In this document: positions 40,408 to 49,954 of the stretch, piece after piece | Layout: each line of letters starts with the position of its first letter | How positions within the stretch are numbered: the stretch's first letter is position 1 | From: Spirabiliibacterium falconis | Lineage (GTDB): Bacteria > Pseudomonadota > Gammaproteobacteria > Enterobacterales > Pasteurellaceae | Length of the DNA: 64,000 nt | Reading direction: 5' to 3' | NCBI RefSeq assembly: GCF_014885015.1 | Contig: NZ_JABMIJ010000007.1 | Coordinates: forward strand, 20,602-84,601 | Made by a program: the position numbers and the translations under genes | Notes under the pieces: generated by a model | Told to the model about the DNA's origin: nothing | Databases searched by the model: none | Seen by the model: only the letters and a program-made list of their open reading frames with translations

Positions 40408-41778
40408 TTATTGACGCAAGAGGTCTAAAATTTCTTTTGTTTTTTGCTCCATGAGTGCTTTATCGCCACGGGTTTCGAGGTTAAGGCGTACCACAGGCTC
40501 AGTATTTGAACTACGCAAATTAAAACGCCACTCTGGATACTCAATGCTGATACCATCAATTTCATCGACACTTATTGCACCTTGTTCATAGTGTGCACGG
40601 ACACGAGCAATCGCGGCTTTGGCATCTTGTAATTTGCTGTTAATTTCGCCTGGCGATGGGTAAGTTTCTAGACGGTCACCTACTAATTGACCGAGTGATT
40701 TTCCTGTCGTGCACAGCAACTCAGCCGCAAGCAACCACGGAATCATACCGCTATCGCAATAGAAGAAATCACGGAAATAGTGGTGTGCGCTCATTTCCCC
40801 ACCGTAAACTGCATCGACTGCACGCATTTTTTCTTTAATGAAAGAGTGCCCTGATTTAGACATGACTGGTTCTCCACCTAACTCTTCCACTAATTCGACT
40901 GTATTCCAAATTAAACGCGGATCATAGATGATTTTTGCACCCTGATTTTTTTGTAAGAAGGCTTGAGCGAGCAAACCAACAACATAATAACCTTCAATAA
41001 ACGTGGCATTTTCGTCGAACAAGAAGCAACGGTCAAAATCGCCATCAAAGGCGATCCCCATATCCGCCTCATTTGATAAAACCGCATCAATTGTATCTTG
41101 GCGATTTTCGTGTAATAACGGGTTAGGAATACCGTGTGGAAATGTGCCATCAGGATCATTATAAACCTTGATAAATTCCACAGGTAACCCTTTGGCTTTA
41201 AAACGTTTTTCTAATTCATCAACTACATGACCTGCCGCACCATTACCTGAGTTCACAACTAATTTCAGTGGTTTTTTCTTGAAATTTTCTAAATCAATAT
41301 AGGTTAAAAGATGATCCACATATTCTTGTAAAACAGAATGCTGTTTATATTCGCCGCGTTTTTCAACGGCTGGGAAATTATTTTCCTCCGCCAGACGTTG
41401 AATATCCGCCAAACCACTGTCAGCACTGATTGGACGAGAGCCTGCACGCACAAATTTTAAACCGTTATAGTCCATTGGATTATGGCTAGCCGTGACTTCA
41501 ATACCCCCATCTGTACCTAAAAATGACGTGGCAAAATAGATTTCCTCTGTTCCTGTCAATCCAAGATCAATGACATCCACACCTGCATCAAGCAAGCCAT
41601 TGGTCAACGCACTTTTAAGCTCTTTTGAGCTTAACCGTACATCGCCCCCAACCACCACATTTTTCGGTTGTAAGAATTGCCCAAACGCACGACCAATGCG
41701 ATAAGCAATATCTTCATTTAGCTCATCACCAAGACGACCACGTACATCATATGCTTTAAAACAGGTTAATTTTGTCAT
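40408..41778 (-). CDS. Phosphomannomutase (CpsG/ManB-type)
   Basis: A 456-residue alpha-D-phosphohexomutase matching E. coli CpsG throughout: [20 protein letters not shown], the phosphoserine loop [12 protein letters not shown], the metal loop FDGDFDRCF, the sugar loop [12 protein letters not shown] and the phosphate-binding [12 protein letters not shown]. It interconverts mannose 6- and 1-phosphates, and possibly glucose phosphates; some Pasteurellaceae homologues may act as the phosphoglucomutase supplying GalU. I start at 41778, with GGAG seven bases upstream. It is 22 bases after csrA. Confidence 0.92.
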   Translation of the reverse strand: MTKLTCFKAYDVRGRLGDELNEDIAYRIGRAFGQFLQPKNVVVGGDVRLSSKELKSALTNGLLDAGVDVIDLGLTGTEEIYFATSFLGTDGGIEVTASHNPMDYNGLKFVRAGSRPISADSGLADIQRLAEENNFPAVEKRGEYKQHSVLQEYVDHLLTYIDLENFKKKPLKLVVNSGNGAAGHVVDELEKRFKAKGLPVEFIKVYNDPDGTFPHGIPNPLLHENRQDTIDAVLSNEADMGIAFDGDFDRCFLFDENATFIEGYYVVGLLAQAFLQKNQGAKIIYDPRLIWNTVELVEELGGEPVMSKSGHSFIKEKMRAVDAVYGGEMSAHHYFRDFFYCDSGMIPWLLAAELLCTTGKSLGQLVGDRLETYPSPGEINSKLQDAKAAIARVRAHYEQGAISVDEIDGISIEYPEWRFNLRSSNTEPVVRLNLETRGDKALMEQKTKEILDLLRQ

Positions 41779-41800
41779 TTTCGTACTCCAATACATTCAA

Positions 41801-41986
41801 TTACACAGTTTCATTTTTTTCTTCTGCTTCTTTAAGCCGAAGATAAATTTCTTCTCGATGCACCGCAACCTCTTTCGGTGCATTCACACCAATTTTCACT
41901 TGATTGCCACGCACACTTAAAATGGATATTGAGATGTCTTCGCCAATCAGCAAGTTCTCGCCAACTTTTCTTGTTAGAATGAGCAT
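41801..41986 (-). CDS. csrA: CsrA, carbon storage regulator
   Basis: A 61-residue RNA-binding regulator that binds GGA motifs in mRNA leaders. It starts [20 protein letters not shown], followed by [18 protein letters not shown] and [14 protein letters not shown], the five-strand and helix dimer fold. I start it at 41986; the frame is open to 42094 but the family starts at [10 protein letters not shown]. It lies downstream of alaS, the conserved alaS-csrA order, beyond a terminator. Confidence 0.96.
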   Translation of the reverse strand: MLILTRKVGENLLIGEDISISILSVRGNQVKIGVNAPKEVAVHREEIYLRLKEAEEKNETV

Positions 41987-42097
41987 ATCTCCGTCTCTAG
42001 CTGTGGGGTTAGTCATTAATTTGTCATAAGTTGATAATACTTTATTTAATAAAAAAAAGAGATGAGCAAAAGTATAAAATGTGCGGTAGTACACAAA

Positions 42098-42123
42098 ATA
42101 AAAGCAGGTTTCCCTGCTTTTAT
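42098..42123 (-). terminator. Terminator after alaS
   Basis: ATAAAAGCAGG (42098-42108) and CCTGCTTTTAT (42113-42123) form an 11-pair stem with a four-base loop, just past the alaS stop. csrA would therefore need its own promoter or read-through. Confidence 0.85.
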
Positions 42124-42127
42124 GAAT

Positions 42128-44764
42128 TTAGACCTTACTTAGTTTGGTTTCTAGCCACGTTTTAGCACAACTTAATGCGATCGGAATATCGTCCACCTGG
42201 CTTCCACCCGCCATGGCTAAATCAGGACGCCCGCCACCTTTACCACCAACTGCTTGTGCCATGACGTTAACAAGTTCCCCAGCTTTAACATTAGCTGTTA
42301 AATCACTGGTAACCCCTACAATCAAGTTCACTTTACTGTCAACTACGCTGGCAAACGCCACCACACCTGAGCCAAGTTGATTTTTTAAATCATCCACCAG
42401 TGTACGCAACGCTTTCGCATCAACGCCGTCGAGCTTATGCAAAATCACTTTTATGCCCGCAATGTCTTGATACTGCTTCGCCAAATTATGGCCTGCTTGC
42501 AGTGCGGCTTGCTCTTGTAATTGTTGCAAAGTTTTTTCATTGCGCTTATTGCGCTCAAGCAAGTGTTGCACTTTCTCGATTAAGCTATTGCTATCTGCTT
42601 TAAGCAGATCCGCACTTTGTTGTAAAATCTGCTGTTGCTGATGTAGCCAATTCATCGCATTTTGCCCTGTCACAGCTTCAATTCGGCGAATACCTGCCGC
42701 AATAGCCCCTTCAGAAATAATCTTGAACAAGCCAATATCGCCTGTGCGTTTAGCGTGGATGCCACCACACAATTCAGTGGAGAAATCCCCCATACTCAGC
42801 ACACGCACGCGATCGCCATATTTTTCACCAAATAGTGCCATTGCGCCTTTCGCTTTCGCTGCCTCAATATCCATGATGTCCGTCTCTATGAGATAATTTG
42901 ACCGCACTTTAGCATTCACTAAGTTTTCAATTTCAACGAGTTGCGCTTTACTAATCGCTTCAGGTTGTGAGAAGTCAAACCGCAAAATGCTATCCGACAC
43001 CAAAGAACCCTTTTGGGTCACATGGGTGCCGAGCACTTGACGCAACGCAGCGTGCAATAAATGGGTTGCAGAATGATTAAGTGCGGTTGCATGACGACGC
43101 TCACCATCAACTTCGGCATGTAGCTGCTGACCAAGCAAAATAGTACCTTGCGTAACCTCGCCGATATGCCCAAACACTTTGCCGTATTTTTGCGTATCTT
43201 TTACTGCAAACTGCACACCATCTGCCGACAATTGACCCCTGTCACCAATCTGCCCACCTGATTCACCATAAAATGGGGTGCGATCGAGCACTACAACGCC
43301 ACCTTGACCAACCTCTAACTGATCCACTGCCTTGCCATCATGGAAAATCGCAATCACATTGGCATGCCCTTGTGCTTGCGTATACCCCTCAAACTGCGTT
43401 TCCCCATCCACTCGAATCACATTGCTGTAATCTACCGAGAAATTGCTCGCTGCTTGCGCTTGTTTGCGTTGATTGTCCATCGCTGCATCGAAGCCCGCTT
43501 GATCAACCTGAATGTCTTTTTCACGACAAATATCCGCAGTCAAATCGTATGGGAAGCCGTAGGTATCATATAATTTAAACACCACATCACCTGCCAGCAC
43601 ACCCTCTTTTACGTTATGTTTTAGTGCATCATCCAGCAAGACCAACCCACGTTCAAGGGTGCGAGCGAACTGCTCTTCTTCTTGTTTTAGTAGTTTTTCA
43701 ATCAAAGTGCGGTTTTGTTGCAGCTCTTGTCCTGCCTCTGCCATGACCTCAATGAGTGTTGGCACCAGTTTATAGAAAAATGCCTCTTTCGCACCCAACA
43801 AATGCCCGTGGCGCACAGCACGACGAATAATCCGACGTAGCACATAACCACGCCCTTCATTTGACGGAATCACGCCATCAGCAATTAAATACGCACAAGA
43901 GCGGATATGATCCGCAATCACATTGAGCGATTTATTTTTTAGATCGGCGCAACCCACAATTTCTGCGGTGGCGGCAACAAGGCGTTTGAAAATATCAATA
44001 TCATAGTTAGAATTGACGTGTTGCAATACCGCCGCAATGCGTTCAAGCCCCATGCCCGTATCAACCGATGGTTTCGGTAATGGCAACATTTCGCCATCAG
44101 CTTGGCGGTTAAACTGCATAAATACCACGTTCCAAATCTCAATATAGCGATCACCATCTTCCTCTGGTGACCCTGGTGGTCCACCCCAAATATGTTCTCC
44201 GTGATCGTAGAAAATTTCTGTACATGGTCCACAAGGTCCAGTGTCACCCATCTGCCAGAAATTATCAGAGGCATACGGTGCACCTTTATTATCGCCAATT
44301 CGAACGATGCGTTCAGCTGGCACACCAATTTCATCATGCCAAATGTTATATGCCTCATCATCACTGGCGTAAACCGTGACCCATAATTTTTCTTGCGGCA
44401 AGCCAAGCCATTGCTTTGACGTTAAAAATTCCCAAGCAAAATGAATAGCATCGTGTTTGAAATAATCACCAAAGCTAAAGTTACCCAACATCTCAAAGAA
44501 CGTATGATGACGGGCAGTATAGCCAACATTTTCAAGGTCATTATGCTTTCCGCCAGCCCGCACGCAGCGTTGTGCGGTGGTCGCTCGTGTATAAGGGCGT
44601 TTATCTTGCCCTAAGAAAACATTTTTAAATTGATTCATCCCTGCATTGGTAAACAGCAAGGTTGGGTCATTATCAGGCACCAGAGAACTACTCGGCACAA
44701 CTTCATGCCCATGGGAGGCAAAAAACGCTAAAAAATCTCGGCGAATATCAGCAGTTGTTTTCAT
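42128..44764 (-). CDS. alaS: AlaS, alanyl-tRNA synthetase
   Basis: An 878-residue class II synthetase (E. coli 876). The catalytic core has [51 protein letters not shown] and [12 protein letters not shown]. The editing domain has the zinc motif [11 protein letters not shown] with [13 protein letters not shown], and the C-Ala domain ends with [14 protein letters not shown]. Two ATGs are adjacent; I take the second (44764), which has better spacing from AGGA. It charges tRNA-Ala and edits Ser/Gly. Confidence 0.97.
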   Translation of the reverse strand: MKTTADIRRDFLAFFASHGHEVVPSSSLVPDNDPTLLFTNAGMNQFKNVFLGQDKRPYTRATTAQRCVRAGGKHNDLENVGYTARHHTFFEMLGNFSFGDYFKHDAIHFAWEFLTSKQWLGLPQEKLWVTVYASDDEAYNIWHDEIGVPAERIVRIGDNKGAPYASDNFWQMGDTGPCGPCTEIFYDHGEHIWGGPPGSPEEDGDRYIEIWNVVFMQFNRQADGEMLPLPKPSVDTGMGLERIAAVLQHVNSNYDIDIFKRLVAATAEIVGCADLKNKSLNVIADHIRSCAYLIADGVIPSNEGRGYVLRRIIRRAVRHGHLLGAKEAFFYKLVPTLIEVMAEAGQELQQNRTLIEKLLKQEEEQFARTLERGLVLLDDALKHNVKEGVLAGDVVFKLYDTYGFPYDLTADICREKDIQVDQAGFDAAMDNQRKQAQAASNFSVDYSNVIRVDGETQFEGYTQAQGHANVIAIFHDGKAVDQLEVGQGGVVVLDRTPFYGESGGQIGDRGQLSADGVQFAVKDTQKYGKVFGHIGEVTQGTILLGQQLHAEVDGERRHATALNHSATHLLHAALRQVLGTHVTQKGSLVSDSILRFDFSQPEAISKAQLVEIENLVNAKVRSNYLIETDIMDIEAAKAKGAMALFGEKYGDRVRVLSMGDFSTELCGGIHAKRTGDIGLFKIISEGAIAAGIRRIEAVTGQNAMNWLHQQQQILQQSADLLKADSNSLIEKVQHLLERNKRNEKTLQQLQEQAALQAGHNLAKQYQDIAGIKVILHKLDGVDAKALRTLVDDLKNQLGSGVVAFASVVDSKVNLIVGVTSDLTANVKAGELVNVMAQAVGGKGGGRPDLAMAGGSQVDDIPIALSCAKTWLETKLSKV

Positions 44765-44835
44765 CATTATTCCTATTAACTTGCATTCATTTAACGCTCT
44801 ATTTTGGCATAAAAAACGGGCGTGGGGAATTTTTT

Positions 44836-44907
44836 AACCGCACTTTATAATAAAAAACCGCACTTTGATCAAAAACCAAAGTGCGGTTGCATAAAAAGTG
44901 CGGTTTA
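44836..44907. repeat. Nested cluster of four USS copies between uspA and alaS
   Basis: Two ACCGCACTT copies (about 44837-44845 and 44857-44866) are followed by two AAGTGCGGT copies (about 44879-44887 and 44896-44905). The inner pair and the outer pair can each form hairpins, one nested in the other. It lies directly past the uspA stop and upstream of alaS, so it probably terminates uspA. Confidence 0.85.
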
Positions 44908-45330
44908 ATCGTCTTTCAACGGTACGACTAACATATCAATTGTGATGTTATTCATCACCTGCCGTGTTGACGAAATCAATTTGCTCCAAAAGTCTTGATG
45001 ATGCCCTGTGACCAATAAATCCGCATCATATTTGTTAATGGCTTCTTTTAATACTTGTTCTAAATCGCCTGTGCCACTGAGTTTTTCCGTCACTGGATAC
45101 GGTGAAGAACTTGCCAGTTGATTCAACGCATCATGGGTTTCTTGAGAAATTCTGTCTTGCATTGACGACATATTCACATCAATTAACCCCGTATAGAGAT
45201 CAGAGAAATTCACATCGACATGCACCAACGATAATTTTGCTTGGTGGCGTTGTGCAATATCAGCCGCTTTATTTAATAACACTACACTGTCTTCAGAAAG
45301 ATCAACTGCAACGAGAATGTGTTTATACAT
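44905..45330 (-). CDS. uspA: UspA-family universal stress protein
   Basis: A 141-residue cytoplasmic protein with the Usp alpha/beta fold: [35 protein letters not shown] and [19 protein letters not shown]. As in E. coli UspA, the ATP-binding G-2x-G-9x-G motif is not present in canonical form, placing it with the non-ATP-binding group. The start at 45330 has GGAGGG five bases upstream; the frame runs further upstream without homology. It is upstream of alaS-csrA, as in related genomes. Confidence 0.93.
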   Translation of the reverse strand: MYKHILVAVDLSEDSVVLLNKAADIAQRHQAKLSLVHVDVNFSDLYTGLIDVNMSSMQDRISQETHDALNQLASSSPYPVTEKLSGTGDLEQVLKEAINKYDADLLVTGHHQDFWSKLISSTRQVMNNITIDMLVVPLKDD

Positions 45331-45613
45331 ACGCCCTCCTTGAACAAGGTTTAACCATCCATCTTCGTTGCGAGCATAATAACACGTTGAAAAGAAAAAG
45401 AGAGTGTGCTGGATCACAGTTCAAACAAATTTTTTGACTTTGCGACTACACAGCACTAGACACCGCACTTTTTGCTTTTTATAATCGCAACCGCTTTTAA
45501 TTCGTTTATTTATAGCGCAAGTTTTGTGTATAAACAATGAATTCCCGCACGCAGTGCGCTGCTGGCGTCAATTTATTTTTACATCTGCTTGTGCCTTCGG
45601 TGAAGGACAACAT

Positions 45614-46813
45614 ATGAAAATCTGGCAACACTTCAAACAACACTATTTAATTTCGTTTTGGAATCCAACACTCGCCGTTATCGCAGCGGGGATACTGTCG
45701 ACCTATTATTTTGGCTTAACAGGCACCTATTGGGCTGTAACAGGTGAATTCACTCGCTGGGGTGGGCATATTCTCCAAACCTTCGGGGTCGATCTTTCCA
45801 GTTGGGGCTATTTTCAATTAATTGGCATGCAAGGAAGCATTTTCACCCGCATAGATGGCGTGATGATCTTAGGGATGTTCACAGGCTGCCTAGCAGCCGC
45901 ACTTTGGGCAAATAATATCAAATGGCGAATGCCTAAAAATCGCATTCGAATTATCCAAGCCCTATTAGGTGGGGCGATTGCAGGCTTTGGTGCACGCCTT
46001 GCAATGGGGTGTAATTTAGCCTCCTTTTTCACCGGCATCCCACAATTTTCATTGCATGCGTGGTTATTTACACTCACCACCGCTATTGGCACGTATTTTG
46101 GTGCAAAATTCACGCTATTGCCGCTATTTCGTAGTAAAGTGGTTTTGCAAGCCTATCAACAAGAAACTCGCATAATCGATGAAAAACGCAAAAATCGCCG
46201 CTTCTGGCTTGGTATGCTCCTCTTTTTTGCCTTTATCACAACCGCACTTTATGTTTTATCATTTAATAGTAAACTTGGCTTTGCGATGCTCGCTGGTGTC
46301 GGGTTTGGTCTATTAATTGAACGTGCGCAAATCTGCTTCACTTCCGCATTTCGCGATCTCTGGTTGACAGGGAGAGGACTGATGCTCAAAGCCATTATTT
46401 ACGGTATGTTAATCAGCACCATTGGCATTTTTAGCTATCTACAACTGGGTATGACACCCAAGATTATGTGGGCGGCACCAAGCGCCTTAATCGGTGGGTT
46501 ATTATTCGGTTTTGGCATTGTGCTGGCAGGCGGTTGTGAAACGGGCTGGATGTATCGTGCACTCGAAGGGCAAGTGCATTTTGTGTGGGTGGGGATCGGC
46601 AATATTATCGGCTCAACCGCACTGGCTGCAGTTTGGGACGATATTGCACCGCACTTAGTATTTAATTTTCCTAAAATCAACCTTCTGACATGGGCTGGCA
46701 CACACGGCGGCTTGCTTATCAACTATGCCTTAATGGGGCTATTTCTCATCGGCGTGATTTGGTGGGAATACCGCTCACTTAACCGCCGTCGCACACAACT
46801 TAACCGCACTTAG
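45614..46813 (+). CDS. yedE: YedE/YeeE-family sulfur transporter
   Basis: A 399-residue protein with about ten membrane segments and two YeeE/YedE repeats. The conserved cysteine motifs are visible: FGARLAMGCNLASFFTG in the first half, IERAQICFTSAFRD, and FGIVLAGGCETGWMYRA in the second. The family imports thiosulfate or related sulfur compounds; E. coli YedE has been tied to selenium/sulfur metabolism. The start at 45614 has AAGGA upstream. It is followed 8 bases later by the sulfur carrier gene yedF, forming an import-and-relay pair. Confidence 0.9.
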   Translation: MKIWQHFKQHYLISFWNPTLAVIAAGILSTYYFGLTGTYWAVTGEFTRWGGHILQTFGVDLSSWGYFQLIGMQGSIFTRIDGVMILGMFTGCLAAALWANNIKWRMPKNRIRIIQALLGGAIAGFGARLAMGCNLASFFTGIPQFSLHAWLFTLTTAIGTYFGAKFTLLPLFRSKVVLQAYQQETRIIDEKRKNRRFWLGMLLFFAFITTALYVLSFNSKLGFAMLAGVGFGLLIERAQICFTSAFRDLWLTGRGLMLKAIIYGMLISTIGIFSYLQLGMTPKIMWAAPSALIGGLLFGFGIVLAGGCETGWMYRALEGQVHFVWVGIGNIIGSTALAAVWDDIAPHLVFNFPKINLLTWAGTHGGLLINYALMGLFLIGVIWWEYRSLNRRRTQLNRT

Positions 46814-46821
46814 GAGACTCT

Positions 46822-47055
46822 ATGCAACAGATTACCCCGACTTACACTTTGGATATGCGTGGTGAACCTTGCCCTTATCCTGCCATTGCCACGCTGGAAG
46901 CAATGGCAACGTTACACCCTGGCGATATTCTAGAAGTGATCAGTGATTGTGCTCAGTCCATCAACAATATTCCAAAAGATGCCGATAATCATGGGTACAA
47001 AATGCTCAAAATAGAGCAAAATGATGTCACAATTCGCTACTTTATCCAAAAGTAG
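46822..47055 (+). CDS. yedF: YedF, TusA-family sulfur carrier
   Basis: A 77-residue TusA-like protein nearly collinear with E. coli YedF (77 residues). It has LDMRGEPCPYPAIATLEAM with the persulfide-carrying Cys17 in CPYP, then VISDCAQSINNIPKDADNHG. TusA proteins carry sulfane sulfur for tRNA thiolation or other uses. The second Cys in SDC is also seen in YedF. AGGAGAC lies upstream. It probably receives sulfur brought in by YedE. Confidence 0.93.
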   Translation: MQQITPTYTLDMRGEPCPYPAIATLEAMATLHPGDILEVISDCAQSINNIPKDADNHGYKMLKIEQNDVTIRYFIQK

Positions 47056-47074
47056 TGCCTAATATGTTGTAAAT

Positions 47075-47103
47075 TTGCTCGTTTTAGCACAATTTGCTAT
47101 ACT
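47075..47103 (+). promoter_or_regulatory. Sigma-70-like promoter of the candidate small RNA
   Basis: TTGCTC (47075-47080), 17-base spacer, TATACT (47098-47103). The predicted transcript would start near 47110, 20 bases after the yedF stop region ends, and run to the terminator at 47188. Confidence 0.5.
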
Positions 47104-47109
47104 TATTCG

Positions 47110-47188
47110 CAAATAACAAAAATAAGGACAAATAATAACCCTTGTCCACCATTACAATATTTTACGCCACCGTTAGGTGGCTTTTTTT
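47110..47188 (+). ncRNA. Candidate small RNA (about 79 bases) or yedF 3' UTR element
   Basis: Between a promoter-like sequence and a strong terminator lies an AT-rich segment with a GGACAA/TTGTCC hairpin (47126-47131 with 47142-47147). The order of 5' hairpin, single-stranded A/U-rich stretch and terminator with a seven-T tail is typical of Hfq-dependent small RNAs. It does not match any family I know. A simple 3' UTR of yedEF is the alternative. Confidence 0.4.
47166..47188 (+). terminator. Rho-independent terminator downstream of yedF
   Basis: GCCACC (47166-47171), loop GTTA, GGTGGC (47176-47181), then seven T residues. It is a strong terminator 110 bases past yedF and contains no USS, unlike most terminators here. 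Confidence 0.9.
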
Positions 47189-47437
47189 ATCTAACCCTCA
47201 GCCATTTGAGGCAAAAAACTTGCTTTTTAATGGATTAGAGCGTAACATTCGCAGCAATTTAGTCATTTGAGGAATATACGTTGGACAGTCATAGTCGAAA
47301 CTGGTTTACTTTTCACTTTTGATACTCTCTCCACATGACTTGTCGGCGATAGTATCGCTAGATAAGTTCGGCTTCGCCCGCCATTTTCCCATTTTTCCTG
47401 TCTACACTATGTTCACAACCCATAGGATAGAAAGATT

Positions 47438-48385
47438 ATGATTGGGGCTTTTGCTTTAGATAACGCACGCCTCGTGCGCCTTGACGATACATCGCAGAAT
47501 TTAGATAGTGCTATTTGGATTGACCTACTTGATCCCACACGCGAAGAGCGTGAAATGCTACGTGATGCGCTCGGGCAAAGCCTTGCCTCCTACCTAGAAT
47601 TAGAAGATATTGAAGCATCTGCGCGTTTTTTTGAAGATGAAGACGGCTTGCACTTACACTCCTTTTTCTATTGCGAAGATGAAGATGACTACGCCGATAT
47701 TGCCACGGTAGCCTTTACCGTGCGTGATGGGCGTTTATTTACATTGCGCGATCGTGAACTGCCTGCTTTTCGTCTGTATCGTATGCGATCACGCAGCCAA
47801 AAATTATTAGAGTGTAACGCCTACGAATTGCTACTGGATTTATTTGAAACCAAAATCGAGCAACTTGCAGATGTGATTGAAACTATCTATGCTGATTTGG
47901 AAAAATTAAGCCGCATTATTCTTGACGGCAAACAAGGCGAGGCGTTTGATGATGCCCTTGCCACTCTCACAGAACAAGAGGATGTCAGCTCTAAAGTGCG
48001 GTTGTGCTTGATGGATACGCAACGTGCGCTGAGTTTTTTGGTTCGTAAAACACGCCTACCTGCAAGTCAGCTTGAACAAGCCCGAGAAGTGCTGCGAGAT
48101 ATTGAATCTCTGCAACCGCACAATGATACCCTTTTCCAAAAAATCGACTTCCTCATGCAAGCGGCAATGGGTTTTATCAATATCGAACAAAACCGTATTA
48201 TGAAAATTTTCTCCGTCGCGGCGGTCATCTTCCTGCCGCCTACATTGGTGTCTTCCACCTACGGGATGAACTTCGATATTATGCCAGAACTGCATTGGGC
48301 ATATGGCTACCCATTCGCACTGGGGTTGATGTTCTTAGTGGGCGTCATTCCCTACTTCTACTTCAAACGCCGTGGCTGGTTATAG
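47438..48385 (+). CDS. corA: CorA, magnesium/cobalt transporter
   Basis: A 315-residue CorA (E. coli 316). A soluble alpha/beta domain and long helices ([20 protein letters not shown]) lead to two C-terminal membrane segments. The selectivity motif GMN is at residues 276-278 in [12 protein letters not shown], and the basic tail FKRRGWL follows. It forms a homopentameric Mg2+ channel in the inner membrane. AGGATAGAAAG lies upstream. The leader is long and structured, so regulation at the RNA level is possible. Confidence 0.96.
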   Translation: MIGAFALDNARLVRLDDTSQNLDSAIWIDLLDPTREEREMLRDALGQSLASYLELEDIEASARFFEDEDGLHLHSFFYCEDEDDYADIATVAFTVRDGRLFTLRDRELPAFRLYRMRSRSQKLLECNAYELLLDLFETKIEQLADVIETIYADLEKLSRIILDGKQGEAFDDALATLTEQEDVSSKVRLCLMDTQRALSFLVRKTRLPASQLEQAREVLRDIESLQPHNDTLFQKIDFLMQAAMGFINIEQNRIMKIFSVAAVIFLPPTLVSSTYGMNFDIMPELHWAYGYPFALGLMFLVGVIPYFYFKRRGWL

Positions 48386-48389
48386 TCCC

Positions 48390-48423
48390 AACCGCACTTT
48401 TATTGACAAGTAAACGTGCGGTT
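48390..48423. terminator. Imperfect inverted USS between corA and lpxH
   Basis: AACCGCAC (48390-48397) and GTGCGGTT (48416-48423) pair around an 18-base interior. It lies between convergent genes and overlaps the lpxH stop. Confidence 0.6.
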
Positions 48424-49135
48424 AATGTATTTCCCCGAACTGCCACTCGCCTTTATCACTGAGGCTAAGATAAGGGGCACTCGTACGCCAATCGCCCAAC
48501 ACAAAACGTTTCCCGCCCGCGACGTTATGTGCAGCTTGGCGGTGGGTATGACCGTGCACCAGCGTTGGCACATTGTAGTGCACCATAATGTGCTCGACAA
48601 AGTGCGGTGTAACATCCATTATTTCAGCATTTTTTTGCCCCTTTTGCCGCTGGCTATTGGCGCGCATTTTTGCCGCAATATTCAGTCGTAACGCTAACGG
48701 CAACATTAAGAAAAGTTTTTGCAACCAACGCTGATGCACCAGGCGACGAAAACGCTGATACTGCTGATCATCAACACATAGCGTATCACCGTGGCACAGC
48801 AAAATCGTTTGTCCTGCATATTCAATGCACTGATAACTTGGCAGCAAGATTAAACCGCACTTTTGTGCAAAACGCTCACCGAGTAAAAAATCACGATTGC
48901 CGTGTTGAAAATAAACTGGAATACCTTGTGCCGTTAAATCTCGAATCTCTGTTTGCACGCACTGGATGGTGTCAGATTGCTCATCGTCGCCCACCCAAAA
49001 TTCAAACAGATCGCCTAATATATATAATGCCTCACTTGCTCTCGCTTGGCTGCGCATAAAGCGTGTAAAATACGTCACTAAGTGCGGTCTGTCGTCACTT
49101 AAATGTAAATCAGCAATAAACGTGATGTGCGCCAT
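48422..49135 (-). CDS. lpxH: LpxH, UDP-2,3-diacylglucosamine hydrolase
   Basis: A 237-residue calcineurin-like phosphoesterase that makes lipid X in lipid A synthesis. Metal ligands are all visible: FIADLHLSDDRP, LGDLFEFWVGDD, FQHGNRDFLLG, LCHGDTLC and LVHGHTHRQAAH. Length is close to E. coli (240). It is divergent from plsC with a short gap, placing two envelope lipid genes together. Confidence 0.96.
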   Translation of the reverse strand: MAHITFIADLHLSDDRPHLVTYFTRFMRSQARASEALYILGDLFEFWVGDDEQSDTIQCVQTEIRDLTAQGIPVYFQHGNRDFLLGERFAQKCGLILLPSYQCIEYAGQTILLCHGDTLCVDDQQYQRFRRLVHQRWLQKLFLMLPLALRLNIAAKMRANSQRQKGQKNAEIMDVTPHFVEHIMVHYNVPTLVHGHTHRQAAHNVAGGKRFVLGDWRTSAPYLSLSDKGEWQFGEIH

Positions 49136-49225
49136 ATCAACTCACATTTGGGGATAATGATCGTAAAGATACACATATTACGAGATTTTCGCTATACTTC
49201 GGGTAAAAATTTTAAAGGATTTGCT

Positions 49226-49954
49226 ATGTTAGCCATTTTACGAACCATTATTGTGGTGTTCTGTGCCATTCTTATCTGTGTATTTGGCACGCTTTATTCG
49301 CTTATACGCTTTAAAAATCCAAGTAATGTTGGCGTGTTGGCACGTTGGTTTGGGCGGCTGCATACCCTTTTCGGGCTGGATGTGGAGCACCGTTTTCCAA
49401 AAGGTGTAGAGCAGTTTGGCCCCTGTATTTATATCGGTAATCATCAAAATAATTATGATATGGTCACCCTTGCCTATATGGTTCGCCCGAAAACGGTCAG
49501 TGTAGGCAAGCGTAGTCTGCTCTATATTCCATTTTTTGGACTGTTATATTGGGCAAGCGGCAATATTTTGCTCGATCGTGATAATAAAAGCAAAGCACAT
49601 TCTACGATGGCGCAACTCGCTAAACGCATTCAGCAAGATAAGCTTTCTATTTGGATGTTCCCTGAAGGTACGCGTAGCCGTGGGCGTGGACTGTTGCCAT
49701 TTAAAACAGGCGCATTTCACGCAGCCCTGGCAGCACAAGTCCCAATTGTGCCTGTATGTTGCTCAACCTTGCACAACAAAGTAAAACTCAACCGCTGGAA
49801 CAATGGTAAGGTTATTTGCGAAATGCTAGAACCTATTGATGTCAGTGGCTTTAACCGTGATAATGTGCGTGAACTTGCCAACCATTGTCACGCCATTATG
49901 CAAGCCAAAATTGCTGAACTTGACGCAGAAATTGCCCATGAAACGCAAGGATAA
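49226..49954 (+). CDS. plsC: PlsC, 1-acyl-glycerol-3-phosphate acyltransferase
   Basis: A 242-residue membrane-bound acyltransferase that makes phosphatidic acid. The N-terminal membrane segment is LRTIIVVFCAILICVFGT. Catalytic motif I is NHQNNYD (HX4D, His73 to Asp78), motif III is FPEGTRSRG (from 145), and VPIVPVCCST is motif IV. The start at 49226 has AAAGGA upstream; the frame extends further back without family similarity. Its end overlaps ftsP by 17 bases. Confidence 0.95.
   Translation: MLAILRTIIVVFCAILICVFGTLYSLIRFKNPSNVGVLARWFGRLHTLFGLDVEHRFPKGVEQFGPCIYIGNHQNNYDMVTLAYMVRPKTVSVGKRSLLYIPFFGLLYWASGNILLDRDNKSKAHSTMAQLAKRIQQDKLSIWMFPEGTRSRGRGLLPFKTGAFHAALAAQVPIVPVCCSTLHNKVKLNRWNNGKVICEMLEPIDVSGFNRDNVRELANHCHAIMQAKIAELDAEIAHETQG

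Larger units (their letters stand above)
47056..47437. other. 382-base non-coding gap before corA
   Basis: It contains, from left to right, a sigma-70-like promoter, a small inverted repeat, an intrinsic terminator (together a candidate small RNA), a CCTCA/TGAGG hairpin near 47198-47210, a GCGATA/TATCGC inverted repeat at 47346-47358, and the corA ribosome-binding region. No USS is present, which is unusual for such a long gap in this window. No protein gene can be supported. Confidence 0.6.

Noticed and set aside
44836..44907. Clustered repeats as a CRISPR-like array
   Set aside because: The repeats are 9-12 base uptake signals in both orientations with unequal short gaps; there are no spacers of constant length and no cas genes.
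47142..47270. A 42-codon TTG-started frame reading through the terminator before corA
   Set aside because: It has poor ribosome-site spacing and its middle is the terminator stem and T run; the protein-like look is probably chance in AT-rich DNA.
48400..48700. Plus-strand frame overlapping lpxH (91 codons)
   Set aside because: It is antisense to the conserved lpxH C-terminus and has no independent support.
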